Shown: positions 8,017-16,510 of the stretch, one piece after another
Layout of the letters: every line of letters begins with the position of its first letter
Numbering within the stretch: position 1 is the first letter of the stretch
Assembly (NCBI RefSeq): GCF_900091575.1
Contig: NZ_FMCR01000001.1
Span: forward strand, 558,001 to 622,000
Reading direction: 5' to 3'
Length of the DNA: 64,000 nt
Source: Micromonospora saelicesensis
Lineage (GTDB): Bacteria; Actinomycetota; Actinomycetes; Mycobacteriales; Micromonosporaceae
Notes under the pieces: generated by a model
Database searches by the model: none
What the model saw: the letters and a program-made list of their open reading frames with translations, nothing else
What the model was told of the DNA's origin: nothing
Program-made: the position numbers and the translations under genes

Positions 8017-9398
8017 TCGAACGGGGCACCGGCCGCACCTCCGGCCTCACCGACTGGCACCTCATGGACGTCAACAGCATGTGGGCCTGCCTCCAGGACC
8101 ACGACACCGCCAACCACTGGAAGCAGGTCGCCGGCTGGCGCAAGGTTTGCGACCTGGCGCAAACCCACCTCGGCCGTCTTCAGCAGTACCGACGCGGACT
8201 CGCCGAGGCATGGCCCCCCGAAACAAGCGCCGCCTCCCGCACCTACCTCGCCGAACTCGACGAACTCATCGACCAGGTGCGGCGCACCCACGACGCCGCC
8301 GCCGCGAACTACACCGCGCTGTCCGCCGCAACCCAGGCCATCGGCACCACCCGCGCCGCACTCCGCAAGATCTACGAGGAGTACGCGACCAAGTTCCAAC
8401 AGAAGCAGGCGTACGAGTCGATGGTCGCCGACCCGAAAGCGGTGATGGGCAACCGGGCCACTACGCCGCCTGTTGCTGATGGGGAGCTGGAACGGCTCAA
8501 CGTGCAGGCCCGATCCATGATGTTCAACCTGAGCGGTGAACTCCAACAAGCCCAAGCAACCCTCCAAAAACCACCCCCTCGGCCCGCTCCTCGCGTCGAC
8601 GAAGAAGGGGCTGCCACGACAGCAGCCACAGCACCCATTATTCCCCCTATTGTTCCGGTTCCCATTCGATCAACCGCGCGAGTTCCGTCATCCGGCGGCC
8701 CTTCCGCTAACTCACCCGCCAGCCGCATGCCGATTACAGGGGGAGTTGGTCCTGTTCTTGGCGGGGCAACAGCAATGCCATTCCCCACAGTTCAAGACTT
8801 GCCACGCAGCCAACAGGTAGGGCCCGTCAACCAGCCACCTGGTATGGGACAGACCCCTACCCTCGGGGGCATTCCTAACGCGTCAAAGATCCTCCGACCG
8901 CCAACTGAGCAGCGCGGGTCGATGGGGCTGCCATTACCCAAGGAGCCGAGAACCAACGGGGCTAATTCGCCTCCAGCCCCTCGGGCAATGCCACCAAGTG
9001 GCTTGATCGGTGGAGCACCCGGCCTTGGTATTGGTCAACCCAACAACGGCCCGGCCGCGCCGCGCCGGGTCAATCCGATTGGAGGTGTCATCGGCGGTGG
9101 TAGCGCTGGGACAGCGCCAACGGGAGGGGCAGGATCGCGACCAAGCGCTCCGCGCGCTTCAGGGAGCGTCGGCGGCATGTCGCCCATTGGCGGCGCCCCG
9201 GCCACCGGACCCCATTGGCACGCCGGTACCTCACCTACCCGTCTTGGCCGGTGGGTTCACGGCGGCGGTGACGGCGAGTCCGACCGATGGGACCCGGACC
9301 ATCCGTGGAGGACCGAGCAAGGAGTCGCACCTGTGGTACTCCCTCCCGACGAGGACGGCCCAATCGACCCGGGCCCCGCTCTCGGCCTTCCTCGGTGA
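8013..9398 (+). CDS. WXG100/PPE-like type VII secretion substrate with long Pro/Gly-rich tail
   Basis: The protein has 461 residues. Residues about 1-185 are helical and carry a WxG-like turn (AEAWPPETSAAS, near 65-75) between two long helices, the layout of WXG100/PPE helical hairpins. From about residue 190 the chain is low-complexity, rich in Pro, Gly, Ser and Thr, with repeated GG(V/A)xG segments, and ends in an acidic WDPDHPWR-containing tail. The GTG at 8013 overlaps the previous stop by four bases (GTGA). A secreted or cell-surface protein handled by the linked mycosin is the likely role, by analogy. The tail-coding part is less G+C rich (about 60% in sampled lines) than the flanks. 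Confidence 0.65.
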   Translation: MIERGTGRTSGLTDWHLMDVNSMWACLQDHDTANHWKQVAGWRKVCDLAQTHLGRLQQYRRGLAEAWPPETSAASRTYLAELDELIDQVRRTHDAAAANYTALSAATQAIGTTRAALRKIYEEYATKFQQKQAYESMVADPKAVMGNRATTPPVADGELERLNVQARSMMFNLSGELQQAQATLQKPPPRPAPRVDEEGAATTAATAPIIPPIVPVPIRSTARVPSSGGPSANSPASRMPITGGVGPVLGGATAMPFPTVQDLPRSQQVGPVNQPPGMGQTPTLGGIPNASKILRPPTEQRGSMGLPLPKEPRTNGANSPPAPRAMPPSGLIGGAPGLGIGQPNNGPAAPRRVNPIGGVIGGGSAGTAPTGGAGSRPSAPRASGSVGGMSPIGGAPATGPHWHAGTSPTRLGRWVHGGGDGESDRWDPDHPWRTEQGVAPVVLPPDEDGPIDPGPALGLPR

Positions 9399-10528
9399 GG
9401 TATTACCTCGCTTTCCCACTCCTGTTGGCGTTGAGCCTTCCGGGAGCAATTCCAGAGCCCGCATTCCAAGCACACGTTAATCACGCCCAGACCGAGCAAT
9501 GGCATCTTAACTTTCTAAAAGTCACCGACGCGCATAAGACGAGCCAAGGCGATGGGGTAGTTGTTGCACTTCCCGACAGTGGCGTAGATCAACATCCGGA
9601 CTTAAAGGGCAACCTGCTTCCCGGCAAGGACGTAATCGCTGGAGGCGGTGGTGACGGGTTGACCGACGAAGACGGCCACGGCACGGGGATGGCAGGTCTA
9701 ATCGCAGCCCACGGCGACGAAAGTTCAGGTGCGCTCGGCATCGCACCAAAAGCCAAAATTCTGCCAATATTCTGTTCACCACCGGGCAAGGCAGGCGATT
9801 CGGAATCGTTGGCAGCGGCAATAGAGTATGCAATCAGCGCCGGCGCTGATGTTATCAGCATTTCAATCGCCGGCGGGGTTAGCGCTCGGCTACAACAGGC
9901 AGTCAGAATGGCCTTGCAAGCTGACATCATAGTTGTTGCCGCCGCCGGCAATGCGCCTTGGACGCAAATGGTGGGTTATCCCGCACGCTACCCGGAAGTT
10001 GTCGCTGTGGGTGGAATCGGCCGAGACGGAAAGCGTACCGCCGTCTCGGTCACTGGGCCGGAGATTGACGTGGTTGCGCCCGCGGTCGACATCTACAGCA
10101 CCAGCATCGACGGCAAGTACCGCAAAGGCACCGGCACCTCTGACGCGACGGCGATCGTGGCGGGCGCGGCTGCATTGATCAGGTCCAAGTACCCATACCT
10201 GCCGGCTCGGGAGGTGGCGCACCGGCTCACGGCCACCGCCGTCGACAAGGGACCCCCTGGGCGTGACGACGAGTACGGCTATGGAGTGATCGATCTTGTG
10301 GCGGCACTGACGGCAGACGTACCGCCGCTGGGGTTTGAATCGGTGAGCGCTCCGGCCGGTGCTGGCCCGACCACGACGGCTGGCGCTCAGTCCGATGACG
10401 CAAGCGATAGTGCGACCGCTCGCGGCCTGGCCACTCTCGGGGTGCTCGTGGCTGCCGGGGTCGGGTGGGCCGTAATAGCACGGCGACGCCGGCGTGGCGA
10501 TGATCCGCCGCCCAGAATCAGTCGCTGA
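9395..10528 (+). CDS. Type VII secretion-associated subtilisin-like serine protease (mycosin)
   Basis: The protein has 377 residues. A signal sequence (RYYLAFPLLLALSLPGAIPEP) is followed by an S8 domain with the triad visible: Asp in ALPDSGVD, His in DGHGTGMAG, Ser in GTGTSDATA, plus the oxyanion Asn in AAAGN. A C-terminal membrane helix (GLATLGVLVAAGVGWAVIA) ending in RRRRRG anchors it with the catalytic domain outside. This is the mycosin architecture. Start GTG 9395 overlaps the previous stop (GTGA). The first half of the gene is only 50-58% G+C in the lines I counted, against about 70% around it, which suggests acquisition. No EccB, C, D or E core gene is in the window. Confidence 0.85.
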   Translation: MRYYLAFPLLLALSLPGAIPEPAFQAHVNHAQTEQWHLNFLKVTDAHKTSQGDGVVVALPDSGVDQHPDLKGNLLPGKDVIAGGGGDGLTDEDGHGTGMAGLIAAHGDESSGALGIAPKAKILPIFCSPPGKAGDSESLAAAIEYAISAGADVISISIAGGVSARLQQAVRMALQADIIVVAAAGNAPWTQMVGYPARYPEVVAVGGIGRDGKRTAVSVTGPEIDVVAPAVDIYSTSIDGKYRKGTGTSDATAIVAGAAALIRSKYPYLPAREVAHRLTATAVDKGPPGRDDEYGYGVIDLVAALTADVPPLGFESVSAPAGAGPTTTAGAQSDDASDSATARGLATLGVLVAAGVGWAVIARRRRRGDDPPPRISR

Positions 10529-10545
10529 TCGATCAACGAAGCGGT

Positions 10546-10620
10546 GATCCACTCGGCTTTCAGGAAACTGCGGTGTCCGGGGCGAGGGGATACCGCGTTT
10601 TCCTGAAAGTCGAGTGGATC
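10546..10620. repeat. Long intergenic palindrome (member of a dispersed set)
   Basis: The 22-base arms at 10546-10567 and 10599-10620 match with a single G-U mismatch (left arm begins GATCCACTCGGCTTTC). An inner helix GCGGTGTCC/GGATACCGC continues nearly to the loop. It sits between the mycosin and maf, and could end mycosin transcription. Confidence 0.85.
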
Positions 10621-10708
10621 AAGGCCGCCCGACCACCCGGCGGCCGGACAGGTGGGTGCTGGGCGGGGTGTCGGTCTTGGTGGAGGGTTGGGCGGTAACG
10701 TCGGGCTG

Positions 10709-11377
10709 GTGTCTGAGACTTTGCCGCTTCGCCTCGTGCTCGCATCGGCGAGCCCTGCCCGTCGTAAGTTGCTCCAGGCTGCCGGCGTCGAGCCGGAGGT
10801 GCTGGTCAGTGGGGTGGACGAGTCCCTGGTGGTGACCGAGCGGGCCGAGGAGCTGTGCCTGGAATTGGCTCGTCTGAAGGCGCAGGCGGTGTTGACCCGA
10901 CTGAACCCGAACGCCGATCAGCGGACGTTGGTAATCGGCTGCGACTCGGTGCTCGCCTTCGACGGGGAGATCCTCGGCAAGCCGGCGGATGCGGCTGACG
11001 CGACCCGGCGGTGGCTGCGGATGCGGGGACGCAGCGGCGTTCTACACAGCGGGCACTGCCTGGTCGACGTTACTGCCGGCCGGCGGGCGGAGGCGGTCGC
11101 GTCGACCACGGTCCACTTCGCCGACATCAGTGACGACGAGATCGCCGCGTACGTGGCCACGGGTGAGCCGCTGGCGGTGGCCGGTGCGTTCACGATCGAC
11201 GGGCTGGGTGGGCCGTTCGTGGAACGGATCGAGGGTGACCCGGGGACGGTGGTCGGGCTGTCGATGCCGCTGCTGCGCCGGCTCCTCGCCGAGCTGGATC
11301 TGCGGATCACCGACCTGTGGACGAAGGTCGCGCCGGGCGGCCAAACAGTCGAGCCGCTCGGTAACGTCCGGTCATGA
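10709..11377 (+). CDS. maf: Maf-family nucleoside triphosphate pyrophosphatase
   Basis: The protein has 222 residues. The family signature LVLASASPARRKLL opens the protein, GVDES follows, and IGCDSVLAFDGEILGKP and TIDGLGGPFVERIEGDPGTVVGL are the conserved active-site blocks. It hydrolyses non-canonical or excess NTPs to NMP and is linked to septum formation in bacteria. I chose GTG 10709: TAACGT lies 8-13 bases upstream without a Shine-Dalgarno sequence (leaderless), and the N-terminus aligns with the family. It overlaps the methyltransferase start by four bases (ATGA), so the two are coupled. Confidence 0.92.
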   Translation: MSETLPLRLVLASASPARRKLLQAAGVEPEVLVSGVDESLVVTERAEELCLELARLKAQAVLTRLNPNADQRTLVIGCDSVLAFDGEILGKPADAADATRRWLRMRGRSGVLHSGHCLVDVTAGRRAEAVASTTVHFADISDDEIAAYVATGEPLAVAGAFTIDGLGGPFVERIEGDPGTVVGLSMPLLRRLLAELDLRITDLWTKVAPGGQTVEPLGNVRS

Positions 11378-12027
11378 CCACCAAGTCGATCCCGCTCACC
11401 AACGAGCTGCACGCCTATCTGGTCGCACACGGCTCCCCGCCGGACGAGATCATCCGTGACCTGGCCGAGGAGACCCGGTCGGTGCTGCCCGAGCACGCCA
11501 CCATGCAGGTGGCTCCGGAGCAGGCCGCGTTCCTGACGTTCCTCACCCGGCTGCTCGACGTGCGGCAGGCCGTCGAGGTTGGCACGTTCACCGGGCTCTC
11601 GTCGCTGGCGATCGCCCGTGGGTTGCCCGAGGGTGGGCGACTGACCTGCTTCGACATCTCCGAGGAGTTCACCGGCATCGCCCGGCGCTACTGGGCGCGG
11701 GCCGGCGTGCAGGATCTGATCGACCTGCGCATTGGCCCGGCCGCGGACGGGCTGCGGGAGTTGCCGCACGAGCGGCACCTGGACTTCGCGTTCATCGACG
11801 CGGACAAGACCGGCTACCCGATCTACTGGGCGGAGCTGGTGCCCCGGATGCGTCCGGGTGGGGTGATCGCCGTCGACAACGTGTTGCGTGGCGGGCGGGT
11901 CATCGCCCCGCAGGACGCTGGTGACCGGGCCATCGCCGCGTTCAACGACGAGGTCCTCGCGGACGTGCGGGTGGACCCGGTGATGCTGCCGATCGCGGAC
12001 GGCCTCACCCTCGCCCGGGTCCGCTGA
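11374..12027 (+). CDS. Class I SAM-dependent O-methyltransferase (caffeoyl-CoA/COMT type)
   Basis: The protein has 217 residues, full family length. The SAM-binding block EVGTFTGLSSLAIARGLP is at about 69-86, the metal/substrate motif FIDADKTGYPIYW at about 135-147, and VIAVDNVLRGGRV at about 165-177. Family members methylate catechol-type hydroxyls with a divalent metal; the natural substrate here is unknown. It is translationally coupled to maf and followed by a strong hairpin terminator. Confidence 0.88.
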   Translation: MTTKSIPLTNELHAYLVAHGSPPDEIIRDLAEETRSVLPEHATMQVAPEQAAFLTFLTRLLDVRQAVEVGTFTGLSSLAIARGLPEGGRLTCFDISEEFTGIARRYWARAGVQDLIDLRIGPAADGLRELPHERHLDFAFIDADKTGYPIYWAELVPRMRPGGVIAVDNVLRGGRVIAPQDAGDRAIAAFNDEVLADVRVDPVMLPIADGLTLARVR

Positions 12028-12069
12028 CCGACCGACAATCGCCGACCGTCGGCAACCGCCGAATACGAC

Positions 12070-12101
12070 ATTGGGGTGTCCCCACCAGGGGACACCCCAA
12101 T
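12070..12101. terminator. Perfect 14-bp hairpin between convergent genes
   Basis: ATTGGGGTGTCCCC and its exact complement flank the 4-nt loop ACCA. It lies between the methyltransferase (+) and the ABC permease (-), so it probably stops transcription from both sides. There is no U-run, as is usual in actinobacteria. Confidence 0.88.
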
Positions 12102-12125
12102 ATCAAGTAACAGCGAAGGCCGGCG

Positions 12126-12881
12126 TCAGCGGACGCTGCGGGCGAACTGGCGGGCGGCCCAGTAGACGCCCAGCGCGGCGAGGACCGCGGTGATGCTGAG
12201 GCCCTGCCAGACCTTGTCGCTGCCCAGGTCACCGGCGAACAGTGCCCGGGTGCCGTCGACCGCCCAGGAGAACGGGTTCCAGTTGGCGATGCCCTGCAAC
12301 CAGCCGGGTGCGAAGGTCAGCGGCAGCAGGATGCCGGAGAGCAGCAGCACCGGCTGCGCCACGGTGTTCATTAGCGGGGCCAGTGCGTCCTCGCTCTTGA
12401 CCTTGAGGGCGACGCCGTAGGAGACGGCCGAGGTCATGAGGGCGATCAGGGCGAGCATCAGGTACGCCAGAAGCAGGTCCCCGATGAACACCCGCAGGTC
12501 GAAGATGAGCGCCAGGAGCGTGATGATGACCGCCTGCACCATGAGCGAGACCACGTCGCGCAGCGAGCGGCCGAGCAGCAGGGCGAGCCGGCTGATCGGG
12601 GTGACCCGGGAGCGTTCGATGACGCCGGCTCGCAGCTCGGCGATCAGGCCGAAGCCCTGGAAGAGGCCACCGAAGATGGCCAGCAGCACCAGCAGGCCCG
12701 GTACGAAGATCTTGTAGGCGGCGGCCTGGGTGGGCGCGTTCAGTGCGGGCTTGAGCAGCGGGGCGAAGAGCAGCAGGTACATGACCGGCTGGAACACGCC
12801 GACGAAGACCCAGACCGGGTTGCGTAGCAGGAGTTGGGTCTGGCGCTGGAAGATCAGCCACGTGTCACGGGCGAATTTCAT
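12126..12881 (-). CDS. ABC-2 type exporter permease (DrrB-like)
   Basis: The protein has 251 residues with six membrane segments and the ABC-2 pattern: a cytoplasmic N-terminus (FARDTWLIFQRQTQLLLRNP), AIFGGLFQGFGLIAELRAGVIERSRVTPISR in the coupling region, then GILLPLTFAPGWLQGIANWNPFSWAVDGTRALF. It would pair with the ATPase 18 bases upstream in a DrrAB-type efflux pump, probably for a hydrophobic drug or lipid. The operon is controlled by the PadR gene upstream, judging from shared operators. Confidence 0.9.
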   Translation of the reverse strand: MKFARDTWLIFQRQTQLLLRNPVWVFVGVFQPVMYLLLFAPLLKPALNAPTQAAAYKIFVPGLLVLLAIFGGLFQGFGLIAELRAGVIERSRVTPISRLALLLGRSLRDVVSLMVQAVIITLLALIFDLRVFIGDLLLAYLMLALIALMTSAVSYGVALKVKSEDALAPLMNTVAQPVLLLSGILLPLTFAPGWLQGIANWNPFSWAVDGTRALFAGDLGSDKVWQGLSITAVLAALGVYWAARQFARSVR

Positions 12882-12899
12882 GGGAGTCGTCTCCGGTGG

Positions 12900-13859
12900 T
12901 CAGGACTCGCGCAGCGAGCGGCCGGTCTTGGTGAGGAAGACGTCGTCCAGGCTGGGTCGGTGCAGCTCGATCGAGCGCAGCTCCAGCCCGGCGTGGTCGA
13001 GTCGGCGCAGCACCTGCGGAATCGCGGTGGCACCCTCGTCGACGTAGAGGCGCAGGCCGCCCTCGTCGACCGTCTCCAGCTTGTTGACGTACGGCTCGCC
13101 GTCGAGCGTCTGGGCGGCCTGCGGGGTGGCGGCCAGGTCGAGACCGACCAGCACCACGTCGCCGGAGATCTCCCGCTTGAGCTCGGTCGGCGTGCCCTCG
13201 GCAACCACCTCGCCGTTGTCCATGATCGCGATCCGGTCGCAGAGCGCGTCGGCCTCGTCCAGGTAGTGCGTGGTGATGAAGACGGTCATCCCGTCGGCGC
13301 GGAGCCGACGGATCTCGTCCCACATGTGGGCGCGGCTCTGCGGGTCGAGGCCGGTGGTCGGCTCGTCCAGGAAGACGATCTTCGGCTCGTGGATGATGCC
13401 GAGGGCGATCTCCACCCGGCGACGCTGGCCGCCGGAGTAGGTCTTGCACGTGCGGTCGGCGTACTCGGTGAGCTGGAAGGCGTCCAGGGCACGGGCGGCA
13501 CGCCGCTGCGCGTCGGCCTTGCTGATGCCGTACATCCGGGCGTGCAGCACCAGCTCTTCGCGGGCGGTGGACTCGTCCCAGGTGCTGCCGCCCTGCGGGA
13601 CGTACCCGATGCGGCGGCGCACCTCGGCCGGGTCCTTGCGCAGGTCGGCACCCGCGATGGTGGCCTCGCCGCCGTCCGGCTCGATCAGCGTGGCGAGCAT
13701 CCGCAGCGTGGTGGTCTTGCCGGCGCCGTTCGGGCCGAGGAAGCCGAAGATCTCGCCCTTGGCAACGTCAAGGTCGACGCCCCGCACGGCGTCCACCGTC
13801 TTCGTCTCTCGACCCGCGCGGGAGCGGAACGACTTCCGCAGCCCCCTGGTCTCGATCAT
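12900..13859 (-). CDS. ABC exporter ATP-binding protein (DrrA-like)
   Basis: The protein has 319 residues. Walker A GPNGAGKTT is near residue 40, the signature YSGGQRRR near 140, Walker B IVFLDEPTTGLDP near 160, and the H-loop TTHYLDEAD near 197. The C-terminal extension of about 80 residues is the DrrA-type regulatory domain. It energises the downstream permease. Its promoter region (13860-13985) has TTGACT and TAGCCT separated by 18 bases on the minus strand, with the first hexamer inside the proposed PadR operator. Confidence 0.92.
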   Translation of the reverse strand: MIETRGLRKSFRSRAGRETKTVDAVRGVDLDVAKGEIFGFLGPNGAGKTTTLRMLATLIEPDGGEATIAGADLRKDPAEVRRRIGYVPQGGSTWDESTAREELVLHARMYGISKADAQRRAARALDAFQLTEYADRTCKTYSGGQRRRVEIALGIIHEPKIVFLDEPTTGLDPQSRAHMWDEIRRLRADGMTVFITTHYLDEADALCDRIAIMDNGEVVAEGTPTELKREISGDVVLVGLDLAATPQAAQTLDGEPYVNKLETVDEGGLRLYVDEGATAIPQVLRRLDHAGLELRSIELHRPSLDDVFLTKTGRSLRES

Positions 13860-13965
13860 TTCTGCTCCTGGTCGTTCGGGCCGGTCGGGCCGGCCGTCGG
13901 GTGGGACGGCGCCGGACGGCGCACTCCCCCGCTGTGCCGCCAGCAGGCTAACGCGATATAGCTTT

Positions 13966-13985
13966 TTTAGTCAACGTTGATTATT
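13966..13985. promoter_or_regulatory. PadR operator, site 1 (drrAB-like promoter)
   Basis: TTTAGTCAACGTTGATTATT has a dyad TTAGTCAA-CG-TTGATTAT. It covers the -35-like TTGACT of the ABC operon and overlaps the last codons of the PadR gene. The same sequence, with changes only in the spacer and one arm, is found at 14619-14638. Confidence 0.65.
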
Positions 13986-14607
13986 CCGCGTTGGTGTCGA
14001 GCGGCTCCACGCCGTCCCGCCACCCCGACCAACCCTGCGCTTCATCCAGCTCAGCAGGCAGGTACGACACTCCGGAATCGATCCGCTCGGCGATCCGCTC
14101 GCACCAGGTCATCTCCGCCTCCGCCCGCGCCGACCACAGCTCGAACATCCAGCCGACGTGCGCCGGCTTGCGGTTGCGCACCCAGTCCGACTCCAGCGAG
14201 GCGCGCATGGACTCGACGCCGGCGCGCAGCAGGTTGGCCCGGTTACGCAGGGCGGCTGCCGCCTCGGCGCGCGGCATGGCCGGCAGAAAGGAGAAGGCCG
14301 CCACGAACGGGTCGGCGGGCTCGCTGATGGTCCACCAGGAGTTGCGCAGCAGCGTCTCGAACTCGTCCTCCCCCTTGACCGTCACCTCGTACGTGGTCCG
14401 CGCCGGACGGGCGCCCACCTGCTCGGTCGCGACGGCGCGGAGCAGCCCTTCCTCGGTGAGTTTGCGCAGGGCGTGATAGATCGACCCGGGCTGTATGTTC
14501 GCCCACTTGTCGGCGCTCCAGCTCAGCAGCTCACGGCGCACGTCGTAGCCGTGCACGGGCTGCATCCACCGCACCAGACCGAGAATCATCATCCGAGTCG
14601 AAGACAC
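13981..14607 (-). CDS. PadR-family transcriptional repressor of the adjacent ABC exporter
   Basis: About 208 residues from the GTG at 14607. The winged-helix domain is at about 6-85 (MILGLVRWMQPVHGYDVRREL, then PGSIYHALRKLTEEGLL, the PadR recognition helix), and a C-terminal helical dimerisation region follows to the end. TACGCT lies 7-12 bases before the GTG, suggesting a leaderless mRNA; ATG codons at 14592 and 14589 are alternatives. It lies directly upstream of the ABC genes on the same strand, separated by 121 bases, and operator-like dyads occur at both promoters. Autoregulation and ligand-released control of efflux are inferred. Confidence 0.88.
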   Translation of the reverse strand: MSSTRMMILGLVRWMQPVHGYDVRRELLSWSADKWANIQPGSIYHALRKLTEEGLLRAVATEQVGARPARTTYEVTVKGEDEFETLLRNSWWTISEPADPFVAAFSFLPAMPRAEAAAALRNRANLLRAGVESMRASLESDWVRNRKPAHVGWMFELWSARAEAEMTWCERIAERIDSGVSYLPAELDEAQGWSGWRDGVEPLDTNAE

Positions 14608-14618
14608 CCGATAAGCGT

Positions 14619-14638
14619 AATAGCCAAGTTTGACTAAA
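14619..14638. promoter_or_regulatory. PadR operator, site 2 (autoregulatory)
   Basis: Read on the minus strand this is TTTAGTCAAACTTGGCTATT. It matches site 1 at 15 of 20 positions and sits between the -35 and -10 positions of the leaderless padR promoter, where a bound repressor would block polymerase. Confidence 0.65.
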
Positions 14639-14742
14639 CCGTGGCGGGTGCAGTGCGGCATCCCACACTGAGCGATCGTTAGGGCCGCCGAGGGCGGCCG
14701 ATACACTCCCCGTCAGTAACCTGCCCGGGAGGAGCCACGAAG

Positions 14743-16494
14743 GTGCGCAAGGTACTTATCGCCAACCGCGGCGAAATCGCCGTCCGGGTGATCCGCGCGT
14801 GCCGCGACGCCGGCCTGGGCAGCGTCGCCGTGTACGCGGACTCCGACCGCGACGCCCTGCACGCCACCCTCGCGGACGAGGCGTACGCGCTCGGCGGGGA
14901 CAGCGCTACCGAGACCTACCTGCGCATCGACAAGCTGCTCGACGTCGCCGCTCGGGCCGGCGCCGACGCCGTACACCCGGGTTACGGCTTCCTCAGCGAG
15001 AACGCCGACTTCGCCCAGGCGGTCATCGACGCCAGGCTGACCTGGATCGGCCCCACCCCGCAGGCGATCCGCGACCTGGGCGACAAGGTCACCGCCCGGC
15101 ACATCGCCCAGCGGGCCGGCGCACCGCTGGTCCCCGGCACCCCGGACCCGGTGGCCAGCCCGGACGAGGTGATGGCGTTCGCCGTCGATCACGGCCTGCC
15201 GGTAGCCATCAAGGCCGCCTTCGGTGGCGGCGGGCGCGGCCTCAAGGTCGCCCGCACCATGGAGGAGATCCCCCAGCTGTTCGAGTCGGCCACCCGGGAG
15301 GCGGTCGCGGCGTTCGGTCGGGGCGAGTGCTTCGTCGAGCGGTACCTCGACCAGCCCCGGCACGTCGAGGCGCAGGTCCTCGCCGACCAGCACGGCAACG
15401 TGATCGTGGTGGGCACCCGGGACTGCTCGTTGCAGCGACGTCACCAGAAGCTCGTCGAGGAGGCGCCCGCGCCGTTCCTCACCGACGCCCAGCGCGCGCA
15501 GATTCACGAGAGCGCCAAGGCCATCTGCCGCGAGGCCGGCTACCACGGCGCCGGCACTGTGGAATACCTGGTCGGCGTCGACGGCACCATCTCCTTCCTG
15601 GAGGTCAACACCCGGCTTCAGGTCGAGCACCCGGTCACCGAGGAGACCGCCGGCATCGACCTGGTCCGCGAGCAGTTCCGGATCGCCGACGGCGAGAAGC
15701 TGCGGATCACCGAGGACCCGACGCCGCGCGGGCACGCGATCGAGTTCCGGATCAACGGCGAGGACCCGGGCCGCAACTTCCTGCCCGCCCCCGGCACTGT
15801 CACCGCGCTGCGCCTGCCCAGCGGGCCGGGTGTGCGGGTCGACACCGGCATCTCGGCCGGCGACGTGATCGGCGGCAACTTCGACTCACTGCTCGCCAAG
15901 GTGATCATCACGGGTGAGACGCGGACCGAGGCGCTGGAGCGCGCCCGCCGTGCGCTGGACGAGATGGTCCTCGACGGGATGGCCACCGCGCTGCCGTTCC
16001 ACCGGCTCGTCGTGCGGGACGAGGCGTTCACCGCCGAGCCGTTCACAGTGCACACCCGGTGGATCGAGACCGAGTTCCACAACACCGTGCCGCCGTTCAC
16101 CGCCGCCGCCGGCGCCGCCGAAGCGCCGGCCGAGCGCGACACCGTCGTGGTCGAGGTGGGCGGCAAGCGCCTCGAGGTCAGCCTCCCCGCCGGCTTCGGC
16201 GGGAGTACGACCACCGCGGCACCCGCCGCCCGCAAGCCGACCCGGCGTGGCGGCGGCGCCAAGGCCGGTGCTCCGGTCGGCGGCGACGCGCTCACCTCGC
16301 CGATGCAGGGCACCATCGTCAAGATCGCGGTGGCGGACGGGGACACCGTGGCCGAGGGCGACCTGGTCGTGGTGTTGGAGGCGATGAAGATGGAGCAACC
16401 GCTGCACGCGCACAAGGCGGGTACGGTCAGCGGTCTCAGCGCCGAGGTCGGCGCCGTGATCACCGCTGGCGCCTCCATCTGCACCATCGCCTGA
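14743..16494 (+). CDS. Acyl-CoA (acetyl/propionyl-CoA) carboxylase alpha subunit: biotin carboxylase plus BCCP
   Basis: The protein has 583 residues. The biotin carboxylase part (1 to about 450) shows [20 protein letters not shown], the ATP-grasp glycine loop [13 protein letters not shown], and [16 protein letters not shown] linker of about 60 residues leads to the biotinyl domain with EAMKMEQ (biotin Lys549). It carboxylates biotin and hands it to a beta subunit to make malonyl- or methylmalonyl-CoA. GTG 14743 has GGGAGGAG upstream. The beta subunit is not in the window; the epsilon subunit is at 7.3 kb. Confidence 0.95.
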   Translation: MRKVLIANRGEIAVRVIRACRDAGLGSVAVYADSDRDALHATLADEAYALGGDSATETYLRIDKLLDVAARAGADAVHPGYGFLSENADFAQAVIDARLTWIGPTPQAIRDLGDKVTARHIAQRAGAPLVPGTPDPVASPDEVMAFAVDHGLPVAIKAAFGGGGRGLKVARTMEEIPQLFESATREAVAAFGRGECFVERYLDQPRHVEAQVLADQHGNVIVVGTRDCSLQRRHQKLVEEAPAPFLTDAQRAQIHESAKAICREAGYHGAGTVEYLVGVDGTISFLEVNTRLQVEHPVTEETAGIDLVREQFRIADGEKLRITEDPTPRGHAIEFRINGEDPGRNFLPAPGTVTALRLPSGPGVRVDTGISAGDVIGGNFDSLLAKVIITGETRTEALERARRALDEMVLDGMATALPFHRLVVRDEAFTAEPFTVHTRWIETEFHNTVPPFTAAAGAAEAPAERDTVVVEVGGKRLEVSLPAGFGGSTTTAAPAARKPTRRGGGAKAGAPVGGDALTSPMQGTIVKIAVADGDTVAEGDLVVVLEAMKMEQPLHAHKAGTVSGLSAEVGAVITAGASICTIA

Positions 16495-16510
16495 GCCGTC
16501 CGGCGGGCAG

